NCBI GenBank assembly: GCA_030431635.1
Contig: JAUIIL010000006.1
Span: forward strand, 1 to 64,000
Reading direction: 5' to 3'
Source: Bacteriovoracia bacterium
Lineage (GTDB): Bacteria; Bdellovibrionota; Bacteriovoracia; Bacteriovoracales; Bacteriovoracaceae
DNA: 64,000 bases
The position numbers and the translations under genes were made by a program. Shown in pieces: positions 24,319-33,400 of the stretch (position 1 is its first letter; each line of letters opens with the position of its first letter). A model generated the notes under the pieces. That model worked only from the letters and a program-made list of their open reading frames with translations, did no database searches and was not told the DNA's origin.

Positions 24319-27300
24319 TTACTTTCCAAAAACCCAGCTTGCTGGTTGTCTTTGGTTATTTCCGTTACCAAAAAAGTTAAGTGAATTGGAATCGAGTCCA
24401 TTTCCTCTTTGTTCACCCACTTGTGCCGTACAAAGGGCAATGTCACTTTCACCCATATCAGAGAACTTAAGGTTTATATCCCCTGTGCTTGATGCGTTCA
24501 CATTTCTGTTATAAACCGCAATGGCCTGAGCAAACTTATCGGCATAATCTGAAAAATCGCTTGATATCTTCTTTACTTTTCCATTTCCATTGTCAGTATC
24601 TACTTCAATGTCTTTAATTGCGTGCTTACTTGCGTAACTAACACAGTTAATATCTGGATTTTGTTTTAAAATAAACTCTAAAGCTTCCTTTTGCTTTGAA
24701 TCATTGCCTGTTCCCTCACATAGCTTTAGTAAATCAGAATGAAATTTATCCAATTTAATTTCGAGCGCCACGTAGTTTGAGGGAACTGTATAGTAAGTGT
24801 TTCCACTTCCTTCATCTTCATTATTAAAACTATTACAATACTTCTCCATTTTTTCGACATTATTAATATCAGAAGGGCTTAGTCTGGCAACGACTTTGGC
24901 TGCATCTTCATAAAGATCTTTAGCTAGACCACACCCTGCTCCTGGGTGTTCAGCTCCTGCGACAGCGTTATATTTTTGGCAAAAAACACCCACATCTTTG
25001 GCCACTTCCATCGCTTGCTTTTGCTGCTCTTGATAAGCGTTATTATTTTGAGTATTGGCATTGGCAATAAAATTATCGACTGCACCAGAGCAAGTAGAAG
25101 CAACTTTAGACCAAAACCCCATCTCTTGATTGATTTGTTGTTCAATCACTTTCACTCTATCTCTACCTTCAGCGACAAGTTTCTTATTTTGATCTTGTAC
25201 TGATTTGATGAGAAGGTCGTATCTTGCGTTAAGATTATTAATATACTCTTTCATTTGTCTTTCATCTGTCATATCAACTTGCAAGTTTTGGTCAAAAACA
25301 ACTTGAGGCTCTTTCAGAGGAAGTTTAGAGTAATCCACTGGAGGCATATCAGGTGGAGAAGGGAAGTAACGAGTATAGAGCTTTGCCATATCTTTGACTT
25401 GATTCTCCATGGCCTGAAAAAGTTGTTTGTTCTGTTTAGTAAAATTATTGAAATTTTTATTATACTGATAAGAAATTTTTTGTTTCTCTTTAAGTTTGTC
25501 ATTAATAACGTCTTGAACTTTTTTCTCACATGACTTCATATTAACTGAACAAGTGATAGCATTTTTTAAACAAAAACTTGAATTTCCTTCAAAGTTTAGC
25601 TGACTTCTATCACAAGAGTTTACTTCAGGTGTTCCTTTACAATTAATCATTCTATCAATAAGGTCATCATGAACATCTTTTTGGTAGTTATTAACAGTCT
25701 TATCATAACTTTTTCTTAATTTTTTAAGGTTTGTAATAATATCATCTGTTGAGTAGTTACTACCATCTCTATCTCTTGACTTGAAGATTCTCTCACAGGA
25801 AGCTCTATATCCGTCAAAGAGGCTTGCAACAGAGTGAACTTGCTTCGTATCTCTTGTCCCTTGTTCTTGAATTTCTTCAGATGTTTTATCAACATCACTT
25901 AAAGGCCCTACGGAACCAGAGCCAAAAAAGAAAATATCACTATAACCTTTTTTCTGAGCATAAGTTTTAATTCTTGAAATTCTCTCCTTTAAAGGAATAT
26001 CATTATCTCCAAGAACCGTTGCAATATATTCTTGAAGATCATGTCCTCTTGTTGAACGGTTTCCAAGTCTTGAGTTATTACTTCTAAACTTTCCTACAAA
26101 AGCGTCTACATCACTTGAGGAGAGCTCGGCTGAATTATTGCCAAACATCTGCCTATTAATACATTTGGTGTATTCTCTGTTTTCCCATTTTTGAAGCTCA
26201 TCATCAAAATTCACATCAGGGTCTTGCAAGTGCATAGCGATAGGATCCGAACTCATACCAAGTTTCTTTACCTGACGACCCAGATTTGTTCTCTCAGCAC
26301 TGTAGTTAGCATAACTATTATTAATGACTTCTTTAAAAACACTTGAATCTTGAATATTAAATTGAGAGGTGAATTCACTTTCAAATCCACCAGCTTTTGA
26401 ACCTGAGTCAATTTGACTAACACCTACATTACCAAGATAGTCTTTTAATTTTGTAGCAGTCGTTTTAATATCTTTTCTTATTGTTCCTTGGTTTTTTCTG
26501 ATATAGTCTGCTAAGTCCCCCTGCTCACCTGCTCCTGGAATTGGTCCTCTTTTTTGGTTTTCAATATGGGCCATAAGACCATTAAGACCTTTTTTCCCAC
26601 TGACTCCATCTCTGGCAGCAGATTTAAAGCCAGAGTCATCAACAAAAATACTTCGACATTGCTTATCGTTGAAAGCCTTATTGTATAAAGTGGCCAGTTC
26701 ATTCTCATCAATATTTTTTCCATCAATAAGATTTTGAAGTTTTTCAATATTTCTTTTATCTAGTTCTGCTTGTGTCTCAAAGTTTGTTCTAAGTTCATTA
26801 ATCTTATTTTTCATTTCAGTAAGTTGTTTTTCTCTTTGAAGAAGGATATTTTCCATATCTTTCAAACCATCTTCCAAACAAGTCATCCCTTCAAGAGTTC
26901 CAGGAGCTTGTCTTGCAAGATAATTTTGAAAAGTATTCACATTCTCTTGGGCCACTCGCTGAAGTTTTTCAGCTTCAACTTGTGATTGAGGATCTCCCAC
27001 CTGGCAGTAAGGTTCAAAAGGTCTATCTCCTTTAGCATTAAAGACTTTACATTTTCTCCCCAAGAAGCCTTCGGTGTGAGTTTTCGCAACAAAAGTGAGG
27101 TTTCCCATTTGTTGAGAACCACCCATTAGGCCAGTACTTTGAAGCAATCCTCCCACTTGACTAATACCTTGGGTGATATCAGTTATCGTCTGTGAACGAT
27201 TGAACTGACCTTGTCCATTGTTGGCCATAGACACAGCGGGTGTGAAAACCAAACTCAGGTTTAAGAGGAAACACAATAATTTAAAACTCATCTTTTTCAT
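24319..27300 (-). CDS. Large exported helical protein of unknown function
   Basis: 993 residues from the ATG at 27300, which follows AAGGAC; an upstream in-frame ATG at 27330 is rejected because it lacks a site and lengthens the signal peptide. Signal peptide ~1-27 (ends SMA/NNG). Several long charged coiled-coil stretches (about 140-200 and 570-640), Gln/Asn-rich sections and more than fifteen Cys. A proline-rich turn (RYFPSPPDMPPVDYSK) lies near 640. No family recognised. It sits upstream of the metallopeptidase gene on the same strand with a 57-base gap, suggesting one operon, and shares a divergent 255-base region with the FHA protein gene. That region holds no other gene. Confidence 0.75.
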   Translation of the reverse strand: MKKMSFKLLCFLLNLSLVFTPAVSMANNGQGQFNRSQTITDITQGISQVGGLLQSTGLMGGSQQMGNLTFVAKTHTEGFLGRKCKVFNAKGDRPFEPYCQVGDPQSQVEAEKLQRVAQENVNTFQNYLARQAPGTLEGMTCLEDGLKDMENILLQREKQLTEMKNKINELRTNFETQAELDKRNIEKLQNLIDGKNIDENELATLYNKAFNDKQCRSIFVDDSGFKSAARDGVSGKKGLNGLMAHIENQKRGPIPGAGEQGDLADYIRKNQGTIRKDIKTTATKLKDYLGNVGVSQIDSGSKAGGFESEFTSQFNIQDSSVFKEVINNSYANYSAERTNLGRQVKKLGMSSDPIAMHLQDPDVNFDDELQKWENREYTKCINRQMFGNNSAELSSSDVDAFVGKFRSNNSRLGNRSTRGHDLQEYIATVLGDNDIPLKERISRIKTYAQKKGYSDIFFFGSGSVGPLSDVDKTSEEIQEQGTRDTKQVHSVASLFDGYRASCERIFKSRDRDGSNYSTDDIITNLKKLRKSYDKTVNNYQKDVHDDLIDRMINCKGTPEVNSCDRSQLNFEGNSSFCLKNAITCSVNMKSCEKKVQDVINDKLKEKQKISYQYNKNFNNFTKQNKQLFQAMENQVKDMAKLYTRYFPSPPDMPPVDYSKLPLKEPQVVFDQNLQVDMTDERQMKEYINNLNARYDLLIKSVQDQNKKLVAEGRDRVKVIEQQINQEMGFWSKVASTCSGAVDNFIANANTQNNNAYQEQQKQAMEVAKDVGVFCQKYNAVAGAEHPGAGCGLAKDLYEDAAKVVARLSPSDINNVEKMEKYCNSFNNEDEGSGNTYYTVPSNYVALEIKLDKFHSDLLKLCEGTGNDSKQKEALEFILKQNPDINCVSYASKHAIKDIEVDTDNGNGKVKKISSDFSDYADKFAQAIAVYNRNVNASSTGDINLKFSDMGESDIALCTAQVGEQRGNGLDSNSLNFFGNGNNQRQPASWVFGK

Positions 27301-27555
27301 AACTAAGTCCTTAATGAGGCCTTTATTCATCTTTTTATCGGCACTTTGTGGCGAAAAATTTAAATTGGCCTTACGTTTCTGTTTTTATTTTAATACCTGA
27401 GCGTTTTAGTCTCTAGGGATACTTCGGACTTTGGTAATTAAAATTTTTCAGTTAAACTAAAAGAGAGTTATTACAAGGACTTCCAAAGCACTGAAATATA
27501 TTTTATTGAGTCATCAAGATAAGATATAGAGTGCCAATAAAAATGGTCAAAATAA

Positions 27556-29634
27556 ATGAGTAGGCATTTTTTTATTCAATTCGACAAACTCCCCGGAGCT
27601 CCCAAGCATAAGCTAAAAGGGGAGATGATTGTTGGTAGCGAAGAAGGGGATATTATCCTTAAGGGAAAAAACCGAGTTTCGGCCAAGCATTGTAGTTTAA
27701 AAGTGGAGGGAGATGTCGTTTGTCTTACTGACTTTAATTCTGATTCTGGAACTTTTGTGAACGGGCAAGAAATTAGGGCCAATAAAATTTTTCTACTCAA
27801 TGTCGGTGATCTGGTTAAAGTCGGATCGATTAGTTTTACATTAAAAACCGATAGTCCTCAAGAACTTCCAGCAGTGGACTCCCATTTTGAGAAAGAAGAA
27901 AAGAAACCTCAACTTAAGTCTTTAGAAAATCAAGAACCTGAAAAAAATCAAATGAATGAGCTCTCTGAGTTAATACCAGCGAATGAAGAAGAAATCGATA
28001 TCACTCAGGAGAAGAGTAAGAAGAAGAACAAAAAGCGCGCTGGAACTTGGGCAAGTTTTAAAGCTGTTGCTGTTTTCATGGATTTTCTCATGGCCATGAC
28101 ACTTGATACATTGATTGGGCCTTATCTTTTTTATCAACAAATTAACTCTCAAATTGAATCTATATTGAAAGCTTTGTTTGAACCACTTTCAAAGAAAACA
28201 GAAATCACTCATGAGATTTTTTTATTAGTTGTCCCTTACTTTAAATTTGTTCTCCTCTATTTCCTCATCAGATTTTTAGGGGCCATTATTTTCTCAGTTT
28301 CTCCAGGTCAGTTTTTGATGGGTATGAGAAACTTTGCTTCGGCCAGTATGGGAAGGGCAAGCGCAGTTGCAAGGACCTTCATTGAAATTTTAACCACACC
28401 TTTTTTGATATTTGATCTGCCTTCACTTTTTAATCTCAGAACTTTTAAAGAGGTCATCACTTTTTCGCAAGTCGGGATTAAGTATAAGGCCTATACTTTT
28501 ATTGGAATTACTCTTATTCTGCCAACTCTAGCTCTGCTGGCTCTTGCATCACCACTTTATAAAGGCTTTCAAGTAAGAAACTCTGTTGATTTAAAAAGCT
28601 ATGACCCAGGTCTTCACTTTCCTAAAGGAGAAATACAAAAAAGCTACAGTGAGTTTTTAAATCTCGATTTGTCTTATGAGAGGACAATGAAAATGTATCC
28701 TTTCTTTGAGTTATCTGAAAAAAAAGGGAAAAAGCAGCTTGTGTTTAAACTCAGAGTTTATGATTCTCAAAATAAATCTAGTGCTTTCTTTTCTTTAGTG
28801 AAAACGTTTTCTTTTAAAAAACTTTTTCAAATTGCAGCAGAAATGAATCCTCTTTTTCATATTCACTATCCACATGTTAACAATTACATAAAAGATGTGA
28901 GTTCAGAGAACAAAAACTTTAGAGAACATCAGTGGAGTGAGAATGATAAAGAACAAATCTCTAGAGAGATGCAATTAGTGATAGAGGAATCTTTTCAACT
29001 ATCAGGACAAAATCTTATCAATCATATTCAAAAGAGAGGTCCCTTCATTAAGGGACATATTGATTTCGCTGATACCTTAAGAGAATTATTTGATGAAGAA
29101 ATTACTGGAGTACAATTAATAACCCTTGATGAAGTTCGTTATATGAGAGCTATAGTTGATAAGTCAGGAAGCGCTCTTAAGCACTATCTGATTCCTTTGA
29201 TGGCCCAGAAAGGGCATATTTTTATGATGGAATTTTATTCAAGAGATAATGTCAAAAACTTCTATCAAAACTTTTTGAGCGGTCTAAAATTAAAAGATGA
29301 AAAATCAGTTCAACAAGTACGACAGGCCAATCTTTTGACCATTGCTGATGATGTTATGAAAGATCGTATCAATGAGGAGCTCTTTAATAGTTATGGACAG
29401 TTCGTGTTTAAAACGTATTACAACAGAGCGAGTGAAACTTTGAAAACAGGTGATATGAAGCAATTTGCAATTATCCATGAAAGTTTAAAAAGCTTAGTTC
29501 AAATTTTTGAAATTCAATTAAGAAAGTTTGAACAAGGGAATAAAAACTTTGGGCAAAAAGTAAAAGTAAATCTTCATGATCTTCTTCAAGCTGTTGAGGA
29601 TAAAAATACCGAGTTCTTCTCAAGTGGAGAGTAA
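27556..29634 (+). CDS. FHA-domain and RDD-like integral membrane protein
   Basis: 692 residues. An N-terminal FHA domain (about 5-98) has the phosphothreonine-binding pattern: NRVSAKHCSL (Ser and His) and DSGTFVNGQEI (Asn-Gly). An acidic/Lys-rich linker (115-160) precedes an RDD-like membrane domain (about 165-340, GTWASFKAVAVFMDFLMAM then three more segments), followed by a ~350-residue soluble C-terminal domain of unknown type. Phosphopeptide recognition joined to a membrane module suggests control by Ser/Thr kinases. It is followed without gap by uppP and divergent from the 993-residue protein gene. There is no clear Shine-Dalgarno. The RDD call is by topology and weaker than the FHA call. 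Confidence 0.75.
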   Translation: MSRHFFIQFDKLPGAPKHKLKGEMIVGSEEGDIILKGKNRVSAKHCSLKVEGDVVCLTDFNSDSGTFVNGQEIRANKIFLLNVGDLVKVGSISFTLKTDSPQELPAVDSHFEKEEKKPQLKSLENQEPEKNQMNELSELIPANEEEIDITQEKSKKKNKKRAGTWASFKAVAVFMDFLMAMTLDTLIGPYLFYQQINSQIESILKALFEPLSKKTEITHEIFLLVVPYFKFVLLYFLIRFLGAIIFSVSPGQFLMGMRNFASASMGRASAVARTFIEILTTPFLIFDLPSLFNLRTFKEVITFSQVGIKYKAYTFIGITLILPTLALLALASPLYKGFQVRNSVDLKSYDPGLHFPKGEIQKSYSEFLNLDLSYERTMKMYPFFELSEKKGKKQLVFKLRVYDSQNKSSAFFSLVKTFSFKKLFQIAAEMNPLFHIHYPHVNNYIKDVSSENKNFREHQWSENDKEQISREMQLVIEESFQLSGQNLINHIQKRGPFIKGHIDFADTLRELFDEEITGVQLITLDEVRYMRAIVDKSGSALKHYLIPLMAQKGHIFMMEFYSRDNVKNFYQNFLSGLKLKDEKSVQQVRQANLLTIADDVMKDRINEELFNSYGQFVFKTYYNRASETLKTGDMKQFAIIHESLKSLVQIFEIQLRKFEQGNKNFGQKVKVNLHDLLQAVEDKNTEFFSSGE

Positions 29635-30444
29635 GTGAATTATTTTATTGCAACAATTTATGGTATTATTCAAGGAATCACTGAATTTGCTCCCGTGAGT
29701 AGTAGTGGACACTTGGCCATCCTTCCTCGTTTTATGCAGATAGAGGATCCTGGAGTTTTCTTTGATCTGATGATGCATTTAGGTACTGCTCTTGCTGTTA
29801 TTGTTTATTTTAGAAATGACATCAAGACTTATTGCAAATGTTTGCTTCCTGCTCTTTTTTCAAAAAAATCAACAGGCCAAAACATCAATTTTGTCAGAAA
29901 TTTTGTCTTGGCCACAATGGCGAGTGTCATAGTAATTCTTCTGATTAAAGATTTTGCTAAGAGCTTTGGACGCGATCCTCTTTTTATCGCTTTTAACCTT
30001 TCTTTTTTTGGTCTTCTCCTGTGGCTTAGTGATCGTTTTGAAAATAAAACTGATAGTGAAGAAGTCATGAAAACAAAACTGCAATGGAAGCACAGCTTTC
30101 TTATCGGAGCTTCTCAGGCCTTGGCCATCTTTCCTGGAGTCAGTCGTTCTGGGATTACTATTTCGGCAGCGAGATGTATGGGACTCAATAGAGAACAGGC
30201 CAGCTCTTTTTCTTTTCTTCTCTCCCTTCCGATTATTTTTGCAGGAATTTTGTATAAAATTCCTGAATACATGCAAGCAGGACAAGGTGAGTCCTCTTTC
30301 TTGTTACTATGGGGAGTTTTTACCTCTTTTGTCTTTGGACTTTTAACGATTCATTTTTTCTTGAAAATGATCAAAAAAATGGGCTTTGGTAGTTTTTTTA
30401 TTTACCGTTTGATTTTAAGTGCAATTCTTTTTTCTTTTCTTTAG
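29635..30444 (+). CDS. uppP: Undecaprenyl-diphosphatase (UppP/BacA)
   Basis: 269 residues, about eight membrane segments. Motif 1 is ITEFAPVSSSGHLAI near 15-29 (E-F-x-P-x-SSSGHL) and motif 2 is PGVSRSGITISAA near 172-184; both are the catalytic signatures of the family. It recycles the lipid carrier for peptidoglycan and surface polymers. The start is GTG, immediately after the stop of the FHA gene, so the two are co-transcribed. It converges with the 1710-residue lipoprotein gene and overlaps it by four bases. Confidence 0.95.
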   Translation: MNYFIATIYGIIQGITEFAPVSSSGHLAILPRFMQIEDPGVFFDLMMHLGTALAVIVYFRNDIKTYCKCLLPALFSKKSTGQNINFVRNFVLATMASVIVILLIKDFAKSFGRDPLFIAFNLSFFGLLLWLSDRFENKTDSEEVMKTKLQWKHSFLIGASQALAIFPGVSRSGITISAARCMGLNREQASSFSFLLSLPIIFAGILYKIPEYMQAGQGESSFLLLWGVFTSFVFGLLTIHFFLKMIKKMGFGSFFIYRLILSAILFSFL

Positions 30445-33400
30445 AGTGAACCACCACTTCCTCCTGAAGCATCTTGCCCCTGACAAATATCGATGCCCCC
30501 TTCAAAGTCAGCAGGGACGCAGTAGAGGTGATTATTCCATTTAAGTTTGGCATTAAATTTATCAGCAATATTTCCTGTTATATTGTTGTTATCAGTATTT
30601 CCATCAGAATAGAGGAAGCGTCTTGTTCTTGCATTAGAATTGACCTCAGCTCCAGGAACAAAAAGTTCACTGATGGCCACTCCATAGGCAACACGACAAG
30701 AGCAGCAGATATTTTTAAGGTTGGCCACTGTGAGGGCATCTCCTGGATTTTTTAAGTATCCAGTTGATGGCTCAAATAAAGTTTCACTTAAAGTGTTGGC
30801 CTCTGAAGAGACATAGCGGTTTAAATAAAGAGTGACATCAGTAAAGTCTTCCAAACAACAACGATTACCATACTTTTTTCCTGTACAGCATTGCTGACTA
30901 CTAATGTTGGCCGCAATAGGAGTATTAAGTGGAGTACTTGGTTGGCAGCAAGTAACTTTCTTTTCATCAAACATCATTTTAAGACCAGACTCACTTGTGA
31001 GATTGAAATTCTCAGAGTCACTAGCAGAAAGGTAATTTCCTCCAGCATCAGAGTATTCAGCAGTGGCCGCACTTTTAATAGTGTTGGGAACTGGAGTTGA
31101 AGCTGCGGCAGCATCTTGATCATCACTTCCATCACCATCAACAAGACATTGGACTCCGTTTGAGTGCGATGCTGTTTCAATCATGATTTGAGGAATTCCT
31201 AAGAGCTCTAACTTCGCGAGCCAATTAAGATAGCGGTTCTCATCACTTCCACTAATATTTCTTACTTCACACTCAGCTGTATTCCAGAAACTAGAGTCGC
31301 ACGTATAAGGAGTTGTTCCATTTCCTGAGTAATCAATACTTGTATCATTGGCCTGCCATGAAAGACAGCGTAATCCTGATTTATTAAAGCCTTGCATTTT
31401 TGATTGGGTCCAATGATGGCCACCTCCATTATCACTATGGAAATTTCTTACCCAATTCTGGGTACAACATGTTCGACTGGCGATGGTGTCAAATGTTTTG
31501 TATTGTCCTTCAAGACTGAGGTTAGCGCTTGATAGGGCAGAATCTGTATTAGGTTTAATAAGATAGTCTTGAACAGGTAAGACTCCACTATCTTTTGTTC
31601 CTAAGATATCAGCAGCTGTATTAAGTCTGGAGTAACGAAGGTTACTATTTAAATCAATTCCAATTCCTGCTATATTTTTAGCATCAAAGCTTGGTGCCGT
31701 ATAATCAGCGGTATAGATGGTCATCTCTTTTCCAACCTCACGACAACACCTGTTTTGTTTTAAATCATAATCAGGATTTGCTTGAATGCTATAGGGTAGT
31801 CTTTTTTGTTCAGGGCCAGAGCAAATAAGTGGCTCTTGCCAGAAAGAGAGTTCGGCTTCACTTAAACTTGTTGCAGTTGAAATTTGAGTCACTTCATTAG
31901 CAATAAAACTATTAGGAGCACATTCATAGTCAGAAAAACAAGAAGCCCCAGCTGCTTTCATACAAGTGTTTTCTCTTACTCCCACTTCAGAGAACATGGC
32001 ACTACTATCTTTAAAAAGATCGAGAGAGCTAAACTCAGAGTGCTTTAAACTTTGAGTGAGAATGTTTTGTGAAGCAGAGTACTTACGAATATTTTCATTA
32101 CTTGGTGCGATGAGATTGTTATCATAACTAATATCTTTGATGAAATAGTTTTTATCCTCATCTAGGGTTGGACAGGCTGAATAAAGAAAGTCAGCTTGAG
32201 TTGTTGAAGCAGGTGATGGACCTATAGAGAGAATCTTATCTGCTTCAGTACTAGTCGTGGCGTTTAATGTTTCAAAATCAACAGCTGCTTGAGAGGCATC
32301 TTTACCTGGCAAGCATAGTCCAGAGATATTAAGCTGAGCATTTTGAAAATGAGCAACTGTATCAGCAGGAATGTCTTGATTGCCTAAATAATTATAAGGG
32401 CGACCCGCTAGTCTCGCGGAATGTCCCACTAGGTCAGTACAATCATTATTATCAGAGTCGTCTGTTTGGCAATGAAGAGCATTCTGATTCACTGGAGCGC
32501 CGGCAAAACGAGCGATGGTAGTGTTAAACTTATTACTAGAAGTCACTTCTTCACAATGATAATTAGGAGCACACATATGGGCCGAAACATGAGTTGTCTT
32601 GGCATAAGAAAGAGAGCTATCAGATAGAGGTGCATAAATATTATCTTGGCAAGGAGCTCCTTTTCCCCTGTAAAGACAGCGCTTGGTGTATCCGTTACTT
32701 CCTCCATCAAGGAGTGATGTCAAAGAAAGAGTAGAGCTTTGTCCCGGAACTTCATTTCCTGAGTTATCAAATAAAGGCCAGCTCGTTTTTAGATTTGTTA
32801 CATTTGAGCAGACATAGTCATGGCCAAGTTGAGTGATACAATCAGAGTCTGTTTCACAAAGGTGGTAGTTTTGGCATTGAGCTCCACTACTATTTAAATC
32901 GTCTTCAATATCTTCTTCATTACTTGAGAAGTCAGTCACTTCAGAGATAACAACTTTAAAACTATTGTTAACTGTTAAATCTCCCATCATGGAGTTTGTT
33001 GCAAAGTAGAGTTTATTACTCTTGGCAGTCGTCTTTCTTCTATTTCCAATAGAGAACCAGCGAACACCATCATAAGAAGCAATAAGAGATCCATAGTCAA
33101 ATCCAAACCAATCACGGTTATATCCATTGGCCTGATAAATATGTTGGGCCTTAAGTCTTGCGAGTCTTTGCTGTTGAGTGGTTGAGTAAGATGCATGGGA
33201 CCAAGGAAGCATTGTTAAAGGAACAAAGCAAGCTCTTCCAAAAAGAATATCATCTTGTCTCATTGTACTTAGATTATCCGTTGGATTTGTCACGACAGGA
33301 TCAGGAATTAATCCTCCACCTTTTTCACTAAAAGTTTCAGGGAAAAGTCTTTTAATCCCTGAGTAGTAATCTACTCCACAGTTAAGACAAGAGCTAAAAC

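Noticed and set aside
29869-30285. 138-codon open frame antisense to uppP
   Set aside because: It lies wholly inside a well-recognised gene, has Lys/Arg-rich low-complexity composition typical of antisense frames in AT-rich DNA, and has no ribosome-binding site.
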